The notes under the pieces are model-generated. The model ran no database searches. It was given only the letters and a program-made list of their open reading frames with translations, and had not been told where the DNA came from. This document shows positions 10,816 to 19,613 of a stretch of DNA of 64,000 bases, piece after piece; the stretch's first letter is position 1; every line of letters begins with the position of its first letter. The DNA is from Pseudomonas persica (GTDB lineage Bacteria; Pseudomonadota; Gammaproteobacteria; Pseudomonadales; Pseudomonadaceae), in the NCBI RefSeq assembly GCF_900291015.1, contig NZ_OLKL01000016.1, forward strand, positions 1 through 64,000. The letters run 5' to 3'. Both the position numbers and the translations under genes were made by a program.

Positions 10816-12876
10816 TCAGACAGTCCCGATCTCCCCGCCATCAATGCGCTGAATCACCACTGTCGCAGCCCGCGGCCTTACCGTGGTGCCTGCCGGGGTG
10901 GCATCGGTGGCCTTGTCGGTATACGGCCAGTTATCCGGGTGCTGGATGTTGACGAACAGCGTCTTGTTGTCCGGGGTAAAGGTAATTCCGGTCACCTCGC
11001 AGCCATTCGGTCCGACGAAGAAACGGCGCAGGTCCACCTGGTTCTGCGCGTTTACCGGCACCTGCTTGCCGCTGGCATCCACCAGGTTGGTGGGGATTAC
11101 CGCCAGCAACTGGTCGTTGGTGTAGTCGGTCACGCTGCTCTCGCCGTTGTCGGTCTCGAACCACAGCACGCCACGGCTATCGAAGCTCATGCCGTCGGGG
11201 CTTGCGAACTGGTTCAGTTCGGTCAGGCCGGAGCGGTTGATGTCGGCGGTGCCGGCAGCGTTGGCGCCGAACACGAAGATGTCCCAAGTGAAGCTCAGCT
11301 GGTCGTCGCTGTCGTGCCAGCGGATGATATGGCCGTGACGGTTCGGGCCGCGCGGGTTGGCTGCATCGACCTTTTCCGGGGTGCGCGCGCTGTTGTTGGT
11401 CAAGGTCAGGTACACGTCGCCGTTGAGCGGGTTGACCGTGGTCCATTCCGGGCGGTCCATCGGCGTTGCGCCCACGGCATCGCCAGCACCACGGGTGTTG
11501 AGGATGATGCCCGGCAGGTCGCCATACAGTGCGCCCAGGGTGCTGCCGCCAGTGGTGGCGGTGGCCACGTCCAGCAGCAGCCATACGCCAGTACCGTCGG
11601 CATTGAAGCGGGCCACGTACAGCTTGCCTTGGTCGAGGTACTTGGCGCCGGTGGCCAGGCGGTCGGCCGGGGTGGCGTCGGCGGCGTCCCACACGGCGGT
11701 GGACACCCACTTGTACAGGTATTCGTTGTTCGAGTCGTCACCCATGTACCATACCAGCGGCTTGCCGGCGACCGGCAGACCCGGGCAACAGCCTTCGTGG
11801 CGGAAGCGGCCCAGCGCGGTGCGCTTGGTGGCCAGGGTGTTGCTGTCGTACGGGTCGATTTCGACGATGTAGCCGTAGGTGCTGGCTTCGTTGCGGTAGT
11901 CGTCGGTGGCGCTGGCGCCTTTGACGGTGACATCGAAACGGGCGAACTCGTCGGCCACTTCGCTGCTGTCACCGGCAGCAGTTTCCCACTTGTACTGGCC
12001 GCTGGAGGTGCCCACGCCAATGCGGCGCTGGTCTTCAGGGCGGGTGCCCTTGTTGACGAAGATGCCTGGCCAGTTCTCTTCACAGGTCAGGTAGGTGCCC
12101 CACGGGGTGTAGCCGTTGCCGCAGTTGTTGTTGGTGCCGCGGCAGTGGGTGCCGGCGCTGGAGTACTTGGTCTTGACGTGGTCGGTACCCCGCAGCGGGC
12201 CGGTGATTTCCATGCGCGAAGCAGTAGTGAAGCGGCGGTTGAGCGGGTCGTTGTCGACCACCTGCCAGCGGCCAGCGATTTTCTGCAGGCGCACCACACC
12301 GGCGCCATGGGCGTTGATTTCCTTGCGCACTTCCTCGGCCGGGCGCTTGCCGTTGACATCGGTGGTCGGGCCGGCCGGGTGCAGGGCAGCGGTATCGATG
12401 TACTCGAAGTTGATCGCCAGCAGGCCGTCTTCGGAGCTGCCGTTGATGGGGAAGAAGTGCATGCCGTCATGGTGCATGCCCATGGCGTTGGCCTGGTCGG
12501 TCGAGGTGTTGCTGCCGTCGGCCTTCCACGGGTTGCCGTTGCTGTTGATCGGCGTGCCCCAGGGTGCCAGCACGTAGGCGCTGTAGCCGGCGGCAATCAC
12601 GCAGGCGTCGGTGCGCGAGCCCGGGATGGACTGGAAGCCCAGTGCCAGTTTCGGCACTTCCGGCTCAGTCACGGGGGGCTCGGTGACCGGATCATCGTGA
12701 TCGGAACCACCACCGTCGAAGCAGCCTGTCAGGCCGGTACCGGCAATCATGGCGATGGCGGCGCCCAGGCTGCCGCGGATCACACTGCGGCGGCTCAGGT
12801 AGGCGTCCATGACGTTGGCCATCGGCAGGTTGCCGCTTTGGTTCCGGTCCAGGTTGTCGCCGGTATCTCGACTCAT
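10816..12876 (-). CDS. PhoX-family alkaline phosphatase, Tat lipoprotein (UxpB-like)
   Basis: PhoX-family (DUF839) enzymes hydrolyse phosphate esters using an iron-calcium centre and are made under phosphate starvation. This 686-residue protein has the long N-region typical of PhoX, a twin-arginine motif (LSRRSVIRG, RR at 29-30), a hydrophobic stretch and a lipobox LTGC ending at Cys52. The conserved TCEEN block lies at about residues 263-268 and a HEGCCPG block further on. It is divergent from the uxpA-gsp operon, with Pho-box-like sites between. In P. putida two phosphatases (UxpA, UxpB) have been linked to the Xcp T2SS; I recall this gene's position fitting UxpB, but I cannot confirm the name. 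Confidence 0.88.
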   Translation of the reverse strand: MSRDTGDNLDRNQSGNLPMANVMDAYLSRRSVIRGSLGAAIAMIAGTGLTGCFDGGGSDHDDPVTEPPVTEPEVPKLALGFQSIPGSRTDACVIAAGYSAYVLAPWGTPINSNGNPWKADGSNTSTDQANAMGMHHDGMHFFPINGSSEDGLLAINFEYIDTAALHPAGPTTDVNGKRPAEEVRKEINAHGAGVVRLQKIAGRWQVVDNDPLNRRFTTASRMEITGPLRGTDHVKTKYSSAGTHCRGTNNNCGNGYTPWGTYLTCEENWPGIFVNKGTRPEDQRRIGVGTSSGQYKWETAAGDSSEVADEFARFDVTVKGASATDDYRNEASTYGYIVEIDPYDSNTLATKRTALGRFRHEGCCPGLPVAGKPLVWYMGDDSNNEYLYKWVSTAVWDAADATPADRLATGAKYLDQGKLYVARFNADGTGVWLLLDVATATTGGSTLGALYGDLPGIILNTRGAGDAVGATPMDRPEWTTVNPLNGDVYLTLTNNSARTPEKVDAANPRGPNRHGHIIRWHDSDDQLSFTWDIFVFGANAAGTADINRSGLTELNQFASPDGMSFDSRGVLWFETDNGESSVTDYTNDQLLAVIPTNLVDASGKQVPVNAQNQVDLRRFFVGPNGCEVTGITFTPDNKTLFVNIQHPDNWPYTDKATDATPAGTTVRPRAATVVIQRIDGGEIGTV

Positions 12877-12915
12877 CAGGGTGTCCTTATGTTGGCTGAG
12901 TTAGAGGAAACCGCG

Positions 12916-12949
12916 ACTTTAGTGCGCAAATATGATGATTCATTGGCAG
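12916..12949 (-). promoter_or_regulatory. Pho-box-like promoter of the phoX-type gene
   Basis: On the minus strand CTGCCAA and TCATCAT (12932-12949) are spaced by four bases. Exactly ten bases further is TAAAGT (12921-12916), a 4 of 6 match to TATAAT, about 40 bases before the start codon. The second heptamer is a poor match (4 of 7). Confidence 0.42.
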
Positions 12950-13015
12950 AAATGTTAAGGGGTTTTTAAAACAACTCGCTCTTAGAAGCACGCCCTACAG
13001 ATCAAATTGGAATGT

Positions 13016-13044
13016 CTGTCGGATTTCTGCCATCAAACTGTAAT
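13016..13044 (+). promoter_or_regulatory. Triple Pho-box repeat upstream of uxpA-gsp operon
   Basis: Three heptamers CTGTCGG, CTGCCAT and CTGTAAT are each separated by four bases, an exact 11-bp phasing. They match the PhoB half-site CTGTCAT at 5, 6 and 6 of 7. A weak -10 (CAACAT) follows ten bases later. This is the best PhoB-type site in the window and stands before the first gene of the secretion operon. Confidence 0.72.
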
Positions 13045-13088
13045 GCCAACGCCGCAACATCCGGGTCCCTGAATGAACATGGATAAGG

Positions 13089-14741
13089 ATGGCAGGTTCG
13101 ATGGCAAGCAGTGTGCACAGGCGCGAAGTGATTGGCTGGATGGGTGTCGGTGCCTTGGCACCGTTGCTCGGCGCCTGCTCCGCCTTCCCAGGGCAGCAGG
13201 GCGGCAACGCCAACCTCGACCTGCTGTACGTGGCCGATACCCTCGATGCCCGCCAGCCTGGCCAGGCCGTGGTGCCGGCCACCCGCCTGGGGCCGGTCAG
13301 CCACCTAGGGCGTGCTCCATGGATGACCGGCAGCAGCGCCAGTATCGGCTACCCGCAACTGGCGCCGCTGCTCGATGCCAGCCAGGCTGCATCTGCCCGG
13401 CTGGGTGGCTATGCGGTGCTGGCGGCGTTGCTGGAGCAATTGCGCGGCGAGGCTGGGGCGGGCAACAGCCTGACCCTGGAAAACGGCCAGGGCTGGAATG
13501 GCAGTGGCCTGGCCTACCTGACCCAGGGTGAAAGCGGCCTGCAGGGCAGCCAGTTGCTGGGCAGCGAAGCGCGGGTCAGCAGCGACGAGCGCGTGCTGTG
13601 GCCACAGCGCAGCCCGGCGCTGTATCACCAGGCTAGCGCCGTGACCCTGGGCGCCGGGCTGGCGGACACGCAACGTCAGGCTTTGGGCCTGGACGCCTTG
13701 CACGTCTTCGAACGCGGCGGCGCACGTATTGCCGTGGTTGGCGTGACCGACCCTTACGCCCAGGACCAGAAAGCCTCTCTTAAACAGTGGTACCAGTCAT
13801 TGCAGCCGGTGTTCGAGCAGGCCCGGCGCGAGGCTGACCTGGTGGTGGCCATGGCCGATGTCGGTACCGGGCCGGGCCTGTGGCTGGCCGAGCGGGTGCC
13901 GCAGATCGACGTGCTGCTGTGCGCTCGTGGCCAGGACCTGTGGCCGGCGCCGGTCGAGGTGAGCCAGGCCAGCGGCCGCCGCGTGCCGGTACTGTTCGCC
14001 GGATGCCGGGGCTGCGGCGCCTTCCGCCTGCGCTGCCAGCGCGTGGCCGGGCTGTGGCGGTTCGACGGGCGCTTCTTCCCGGCCTTTGAACAACAGCTGG
14101 CACCCGCCGCGCAGCAGCGTGTCGGGGCATTGCAGACGGAGCTGCGTCAGCAGCGCGCCGGCCACGCGGCCTGGCTCGACCAACCGCTGGCCCGCGCGCC
14201 CCAGGCGCTGTGGCGCCGCGACACCCGAGGTGGCAGCTGGGACCGTGTGCTGCATCAGGCCCTGGCCGACGACAGCAGCATACCGGTGCTGCTGCCGGGC
14301 CTGCGTTATGACTACCCGCTGCCCGCCGGGGCGGCCATCACCCGCGAGCACCTGATCAGCCTCACCGGTGGCTACCCCGCACCGGTGGTCGAAGCGCCTG
14401 CCCGGCAGGTCGAGCAAGTGCTGGAAAACGCCGCGGAGCAACTGTTCGGCGACCCGCTGCTGCTGGACAACAGCCAGGACCTGCCGCGTTGGCAGGGCCA
14501 GGCCTGGCGTGTCAGCTACAGCCCGCAAGGCAAGCGCATCAGTGGCCTGGAGCCGGTTCAGGGGCTGTGTCGCACGTTTGGCCTGCAATTTGAAACCCAG
14601 GCCGGCGAGCCGCTGTGGCAACGGGTCGAAGCCTGGCTCGCCCGCCAGGCGACCGACTGGCAACTGGCGCCGCTGCAACTGCCCGAAGTGCGCTACGTGC
14701 AGGGGCACCCGGGTTGGCACCCAAGGCAGCTGGCCTCGTGA
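13089..14741 (+). CDS. uxpA: UxpA-like Tat lipoprotein, probable T2SS substrate
   Basis: This protein of about 550 residues has an N-terminus with both a twin-arginine motif (HRREVIG) and a lipobox LGAC ending at Cys30, followed by Ser, so an outer-membrane lipoprotein exported by Tat is predicted. The body resembles the 5'-nucleotidase/metallophosphatase lipoproteins called UxpA in P. putida (RILYVADTLDAR-type start, later GVTDPYAQ and GLRYDYPLP segments). The start may be ATG 13089 or ATG 13101; the latter has a better-placed ribosome site. The stop overlaps the gspC start (TGATG), so cargo and secretion machine are translationally coupled. A Pho-box repeat lies just upstream. Confidence 0.8.
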   Translation: MAGSMASSVHRREVIGWMGVGALAPLLGACSAFPGQQGGNANLDLLYVADTLDARQPGQAVVPATRLGPVSHLGRAPWMTGSSASIGYPQLAPLLDASQAASARLGGYAVLAALLEQLRGEAGAGNSLTLENGQGWNGSGLAYLTQGESGLQGSQLLGSEARVSSDERVLWPQRSPALYHQASAVTLGAGLADTQRQALGLDALHVFERGGARIAVVGVTDPYAQDQKASLKQWYQSLQPVFEQARREADLVVAMADVGTGPGLWLAERVPQIDVLLCARGQDLWPAPVEVSQASGRRVPVLFAGCRGCGAFRLRCQRVAGLWRFDGRFFPAFEQQLAPAAQQRVGALQTELRQQRAGHAAWLDQPLARAPQALWRRDTRGGSWDRVLHQALADDSSIPVLLPGLRYDYPLPAGAAITREHLISLTGGYPAPVVEAPARQVEQVLENAAEQLFGDPLLLDNSQDLPRWQGQAWRVSYSPQGKRISGLEPVQGLCRTFGLQFETQAGEPLWQRVEAWLARQATDWQLAPLQLPEVRYVQGHPGWHPRQLAS

Positions 14742-15163
14742 TGCTCGCCTCGCGCCTGCTGACTGGCGCTGGCCTGACCCTGGCCGGCTGGCTAGCCGCC
14801 CAGTGCGTGTTGCAACTGGGCCGCCAGCCGCAACCGGCCACTGCGCCCGCAGCGGCCGACAAGCCGCTGCCTGGCTTGATGGTCGGCCATTGGCAGGTAC
14901 CCGTCGACGACGGTGCCATTGCCATCACCCGCCTGCCACTGCAATACCTCGGCGGCCTCAAGGCCCAGCCGCTGGCCTCCAGCGTGGTAGTGCTGCGCTA
15001 TGGCGAGCAGGTGCGCACCCTGGCCCGCGGCCAGCGCCTGGCGCCAGGGATCGTGCTGCAGGACATCGACAGCGATGGATTGATTTTCAACAACCAGGGG
15101 CGGCGCGAGCGCCTGCCCTGGCCGCCACGCCCCGGCGTGACCGGCTTCAAGCGGCAAGGATGA
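14741..15163 (+). CDS. gspC: Short T2SS inner-membrane protein GspC (XcpP)
   Basis: GspC links the inner-membrane platform to the secretin N-domain. This one has only 140 residues: one membrane helix (about 5-22), a Pro/Ala linker, and the homology region (about 45-125, with VLRYGEQVRTLARGQRLAPG and a final IDSDGLIF turn). No C-terminal PDZ or coiled-coil domain is present, unlike the roughly 235-residue XcpP of P. aeruginosa. I chose ATG 14741, which overlaps the uxpA stop. The longer frame to 14615 lies inside uxpA and is rejected. Its position directly before the secretin gene supports the call. Confidence 0.82.
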   Translation: MLASRLLTGAGLTLAGWLAAQCVLQLGRQPQPATAPAAADKPLPGLMVGHWQVPVDDGAIAITRLPLQYLGGLKAQPLASSVVVLRYGEQVRTLARGQRLAPGIVLQDIDSDGLIFNNQGRRERLPWPPRPGVTGFKRQG

Positions 15164-15166
15164 ACG

Positions 15167-16942
15167 ATGCCTGTCAGATATCGCATGGTGGCCGCGCTGA
15201 GCCTGGCCTTGTTCTTGGCCCTGCCCACAGCCAGTGCCGAAGAGCCGGTGTTCGATGACAGCGGCACGCCCCTGTACGAGGTGAACTTCGTCGACACCGA
15301 ACTGGACGAGTTCATCGATAGCGTGTCGCGCATCACCGGCACCACCTTCATCGTCGACCCCCGGGTCAAGGGCAAGGTCACCGTGCGCACCGTCGACCTG
15401 CACGACGCCGATGCCATCTACGACATCTTTCTGGCGCAGTTGCGCGCCCAGGGCTACGCCACTGTCGACCTGCCTAACGGCAGCGTGAAGATCGTTCCCG
15501 ACCAGGCCGCTCGCCTGGAGCCTGTGCCGGTGGAGGCGGGAGGGCAGCAGGGGGAAGGCAGCGACAGCGTGGCTACTCGGGTATTCAATGTGCGCAACGC
15601 CGCCAGCGAGCAGGTGCTGGGCATCCTCAAGCCCCTGATCGACCCACGGGTCGGTGTGATCACACCTTATCCGGCGGCGCACCAGTTGGTCGTTACCGAC
15701 TGGCGCAGCAACCTGGACCGTATCGCCAGCTTGCTGCGCCAGCTCGACCGCCCCCAGGACGCACCAGGCAGCGGCAGTACTCAGGTCATCTACCTGCGCC
15801 ATGCCAATGCTGGCGAAGTGGTCAAGGTGTTGCGCGGGCTCAGCCAGGAAGGCATGGCGCCTTCTGAAGGTGCGGGCGAAGCAGAGGGCAAGGACCGGCC
15901 CGTAGTGGCTGTCACCGGTGGCTCGGGCATTCGTCTGGAATACGAAGAAGGCACCAATGCCGTGGTCATGGTCGGCCCCGACAGCGAGCTGGCCGCCTAC
16001 CGCGCCATCGTCGAGCAGCTGGACATCCGCCGTGCCCAGGTAGTGGTGGAGGCGATCATCGCCGAGGTCTCCGACAGCAGCGCCCAGGAGCTGGGTGTGC
16101 AGTGGTTGTTCGCCGACGAAAAGTTCGGTGCCGGCATCGTCAATTTCGGCAGCAACGGGGTGAACATCGCCAACATCGCCGGGGCCGCCGCCAGTGGCGA
16201 CAACGGGGCCCTCAGCGAGCTGTTGTCCGGCACCACCGGCGCCATGGCGGGTATCGGCCATTTCGGCGGCGGTTTCAACTTCGCCATGCTGGTCAACGCG
16301 CTGAAGGGCAAGAGCGGCTTCAACCTGCTGTCCACGCCCACCCTGCTGACCCTGGACAACGCCGAGGCGTCGATCCTGGTCGGCCAGGAAGTGCCCTTCG
16401 TCACCGGTTCGGTGACGCAGAGCAACGCCAACCCGTACCAGACCATCGAGCGCAAGGAAGTCGGGGTGAAGCTGCGCATCAAGCCGCAGATCAACATCGA
16501 CAACAGCGTGCGCCTGGACATCGTCCAGGAGGTGTCGTCGATTGCCGAGTCTACCGCTGCCAGCGACGTGATCACCAACAAGCGTGAGATCAAGACCAAG
16601 GTCATGGTCGAAGACAACGGCCTGGTGATTCTTGGCGGCCTGATCAGCGACGAACTGAGCACCAGCGACCAGCGCGTGCCGCTGCTTGGCGATATCCCTT
16701 ACCTGGGCCGGCTGTTCCGCTCCGACGCCAGCAAGAACACCAGGCAGAACCTGATGGTGTTCATCCGCCCGCGCATCCTGCGTGACGGGCCGAGTCTGGC
16801 CGGGCTCAGCGAAGACAAGTACCGCACCTTGCAGCAGACCACGCCGCTGCAATTGCCTGACCTGGCTGATGCGCAAACAGCGACGCCGCTGTTGCAGGTG
16901 TTCCCCTCCAGCCGTGCACGGCTGGAAGGCGGTAACTGGTGA
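15167..16942 (+). CDS. gspD: T2SS secretin GspD (XcpQ)
   Basis: GspD forms the multimeric outer-membrane gate. A Sec signal peptide (to about residue 24, ASA) is followed by the N0 domain (VNFVDTELDEFIDSVSRITG), three N-domain repeats (for example VFNVRNAASEQVLGILKPL and VIYLRHANAGEVVKVLRGL) and the C-terminal secretin barrel with VPFVTGS and LLGDIPYLGRLF. At 591 residues it is somewhat shorter than XcpQ. No pilotin gene (gspS) is seen nearby. The gene overlaps gspE by four bases. Confidence 0.95.
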   Translation: MPVRYRMVAALSLALFLALPTASAEEPVFDDSGTPLYEVNFVDTELDEFIDSVSRITGTTFIVDPRVKGKVTVRTVDLHDADAIYDIFLAQLRAQGYATVDLPNGSVKIVPDQAARLEPVPVEAGGQQGEGSDSVATRVFNVRNAASEQVLGILKPLIDPRVGVITPYPAAHQLVVTDWRSNLDRIASLLRQLDRPQDAPGSGSTQVIYLRHANAGEVVKVLRGLSQEGMAPSEGAGEAEGKDRPVVAVTGGSGIRLEYEEGTNAVVMVGPDSELAAYRAIVEQLDIRRAQVVVEAIIAEVSDSSAQELGVQWLFADEKFGAGIVNFGSNGVNIANIAGAAASGDNGALSELLSGTTGAMAGIGHFGGGFNFAMLVNALKGKSGFNLLSTPTLLTLDNAEASILVGQEVPFVTGSVTQSNANPYQTIERKEVGVKLRIKPQINIDNSVRLDIVQEVSSIAESTAASDVITNKREIKTKVMVEDNGLVILGGLISDELSTSDQRVPLLGDIPYLGRLFRSDASKNTRQNLMVFIRPRILRDGPSLAGLSEDKYRTLQQTTPLQLPDLADAQTATPLLQVFPSSRARLEGGNW

Positions 16943-18390
16943 TGCTGCCTTATCGACAGGCGCGGCAGAGCGGGGTGGCCATGGCCCCGGCGGAGCAGGG
17001 CTGGCAGCTGTGGCTGCGGCCCGACGCCGACAGTGCCCAGTTGCAGGAGCTGTTGCGCGTGCACGGCCAGCCCAGCCTGCTCGAATACCTGGAGCCTGCG
17101 CTGTTCGACGAACGCCTTGGCCAGCTGTACCAGGCCGGTGATGCCGCCACCGAGGCGCTGATCGAAGGCATCGGCGACCAGGTCGACCTGGACAGCCTGA
17201 TGAGCGAAATGCCGCGCATCGAGGACCTGCTGGAAAGCGACGACGAAGCCCCGGTGATCCGCCTGATCAACGGCCTGTTCGGCCAGGCCCTGCGCCTGCG
17301 CGCCTCGGACATTCATATTGAAACCTTCGAACAGAGCCTGGTGGTGCGCCTGCGGGTCGATGGCCACCTGCGCGAAGTGTTGCGCCCACCGCGTGCGCTG
17401 TCGGCCATGCTGGTGTCGCGGATCAAGGTCATGGCGCGCCTGGACATCGCCGAAAAGCGCCAGCCCCAGGATGGCCGTATCACCTTGCGTGCGGCGGGGC
17501 GGGAAGTGGATGTGCGCGTTTCGACCCTGCCTGGCATTCACGGCGAACGGGTGGTGATGCGCGTGCTCGACAAGCAGGCCAGCCTGCTGGCGCTGGCCAA
17601 CCTGGGCATGCCGGCAGCCGTGTTGCAGGGCTTGCGCGGTTGCCTGGCGCGGCCCAATGGCATCGTGCTGTCCACTGGGCCGACCGGTTCGGGCAAGACC
17701 ACTACCCTGTACGCCAGCCTCAACAGCCTCAATGACGGTAGCCGCAACATCCTCACCGTCGAGGACCCGGTGGAATACGCTATCGCCGGCATCGGCCAGA
17801 CCGCCATCAACCCGCGTGCCGGGCTAACCTTCGCCAGCGGCCTGCGCGCCATCCTGCGCCAGGACCCGGACGTGATCATGCTCGGCGAAATCCGCGACCA
17901 GGAGACCGCACAGATCGCCGTGCAGGCCAGCCTCACCGGTCACCTGGTGTTGTCCACACTGCACACCAACAGCGCAGTGGGCGCGGTGACCCGCCTGCGC
18001 GACATGGGCGTCGAACCGTTCCTGATCGCCTCATGCCTGCGCGGCGTACTGGCCCAGCGCCTGGTGCGGCGCTTGTGCAGTTGCGCCGTGGCGCAGCCGC
18101 TGCAGTCGGCGGAACGTGACCTGTGGCCCGAGCTGGCGGCGCTGGGTAGCAGCTACCACGCCGTGGGCTGCGAGCAGTGCCAGGGCAGTGGTTATGTCGG
18201 GCGCCTGGGCTTGTATGAATTCGTTGAACTGGATGCCGGGCTGATCGGCCTGCTGTACGACGGCGCCAGTGAACTGGCCATGCAGGACTACCTGGCCGGA
18301 CGCCGGCAGAGCCTGGTGGCGATGGCCAGCGACTGCCTGGCCCGTGGCGAGACCAGCCTGGCCGAAGTACTGCGCGTGGTGCAGGGCTGA
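16939..18390 (+). CDS. gspE: T2SS cytoplasmic ATPase GspE (XcpR)
   Basis: GspE hydrolyses ATP to drive pseudopilus assembly and is held to the membrane by GspL. The 483-residue chain has an N-terminal GspL-binding domain, the Asp box, Walker A GPTGSGKTT (247-255), Walker B and the conserved MLGEIRDQETA block, the His box (LSTLHTN), and a four-cysteine zinc motif (C-S-C ... CEQC) near residues 377-415. All key residues are present. The start ATG overlaps the gspD stop by four bases. Confidence 0.96.
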   Translation: MMLPYRQARQSGVAMAPAEQGWQLWLRPDADSAQLQELLRVHGQPSLLEYLEPALFDERLGQLYQAGDAATEALIEGIGDQVDLDSLMSEMPRIEDLLESDDEAPVIRLINGLFGQALRLRASDIHIETFEQSLVVRLRVDGHLREVLRPPRALSAMLVSRIKVMARLDIAEKRQPQDGRITLRAAGREVDVRVSTLPGIHGERVVMRVLDKQASLLALANLGMPAAVLQGLRGCLARPNGIVLSTGPTGSGKTTTLYASLNSLNDGSRNILTVEDPVEYAIAGIGQTAINPRAGLTFASGLRAILRQDPDVIMLGEIRDQETAQIAVQASLTGHLVLSTLHTNSAVGAVTRLRDMGVEPFLIASCLRGVLAQRLVRRLCSCAVAQPLQSAERDLWPELAALGSSYHAVGCEQCQGSGYVGRLGLYEFVELDAGLIGLLYDGASELAMQDYLAGRRQSLVAMASDCLARGETSLAEVLRVVQG

Positions 18391-18393
18391 GCC

Positions 18394-19596
18394 ATGCCGA
18401 CCTATCGCTACCAAGCGGTCGACCTCGCCGGCAAGCCCCACAAGGCCAGCTTGCAGGCCGACAGCGAACGTCATGCCCGTCAGTTGTTGCGTGAGCAGGG
18501 CCTGTTCGCCCGCCGCTTGCAGCGTCACGAAGCCGGCACCCGGCAACCCCGGCGCCAGCGCCTGAGCCGCGCCCAACTGTGCGAACTGACTCGTCAGCTG
18601 GCCACCCTGACCGGTGCCGGCATCCCGCTGGTCGACGCCCTGGCTACCCTGGAACGGCAACTGCACCAGCCCGCGCTGCACAGTGTGCTGGTGGCCTTGC
18701 GCGGCTCGCTGGCCGAAGGCCTGGGCCTGGCCCGCAGCCTGGCACGTCAGGGGGCACCGTTTACTGGCTTGTACTGCGCGCTGGTCGAGGCTGGCGAGCG
18801 TTCCGGGCGCCTGGCCCAGGTGCTGACCCGCCTCGCCGACCACCTGGAGCAGGTACAACGGCAACAGCACAAGGCACGTACCGCGCTGATCTACCCCACC
18901 GTATTGATGGGGGTGTCACTCGCCGTGGTAGCAGGCCTGATGACCTTCGTCGTGCCCAAGCTCACCGAACAGTTCGCCCACGCCGGGCAGAGCCTGCCGC
19001 TCATTACATCGCTGCTGATCGGTCTGAGCCAAGGGCTGGTGCAGGCCGGGCCCTGGCTGTTGGCGTTGGCCCTGATGCTCGGCGTGCTCGGCGGCTGGTT
19101 GTTGCGCAAGCCGTACTGGTGCCTGCGCCGCGACCAGTTGCTGCTACACCTGCCACACATTGGCAGCCTGCTGCAGGTGCTGGAAAGCGCGCGCCTGGCA
19201 CGCAGCCTGGCGATTCTCAGCGGCAGCGGTGTGGCCCTGCTCGAAGCCCTGCAAGTGGCCACTGAAACTGTCGGCAACCGGCGAATCCGTCTGGCCATGG
19301 AGCAGGTGCGCCAGCAGGTGCAGGGCGGTACCAGCCTGCACCGCGCGCTGGATGCCAGCCAGCAATTCCCGCCGCTGCTGGTGAACATGGTCGGCAGCGG
19401 CGAGGCCAGCGGCACCCTCGCCGACATGCTCGAACGGGTGGCCGACGACCAGGAGCGCGGCTTTGCCCGCCAGGTCGATACCGCCATGGCGCTGTTCGAA
19501 CCCCTGATGATCCTGGTGATGGGCGCCGTGGTGCTGTTCATCGTGCTGGCGGTGCTGCTGCCGATCATGCAACTCAACCAGGGCCTGCAACTGTGA
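18394..19596 (+). CDS. gspF: T2SS inner-membrane platform protein GspF (XcpS)
   Basis: GspF is the polytopic core of the assembly platform. The 400 residues contain an N-terminal region (YRYQAVDLAGK), two tandem T2SSF domains (about 70-190 and 270-390) with the repeated LTRQLATLTGAGIPLVDAL and LLVNMVGSGEASG blocks, and three membrane helices. It begins three bases after gspE and overlaps the longest gspG frame, as expected for the gspE-F-G order. Confidence 0.95.
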   Translation: MPTYRYQAVDLAGKPHKASLQADSERHARQLLREQGLFARRLQRHEAGTRQPRRQRLSRAQLCELTRQLATLTGAGIPLVDALATLERQLHQPALHSVLVALRGSLAEGLGLARSLARQGAPFTGLYCALVEAGERSGRLAQVLTRLADHLEQVQRQQHKARTALIYPTVLMGVSLAVVAGLMTFVVPKLTEQFAHAGQSLPLITSLLIGLSQGLVQAGPWLLALALMLGVLGGWLLRKPYWCLRRDQLLLHLPHIGSLLQVLESARLARSLAILSGSGVALLEALQVATETVGNRRIRLAMEQVRQQVQGGTSLHRALDASQQFPPLLVNMVGSGEASGTLADMLERVADDQERGFARQVDTAMALFEPLMILVMGAVVLFIVLAVLLPIMQLNQGLQL

Positions 19597-19613
19597 CGAC
19601 AAGGAGTACTGCC

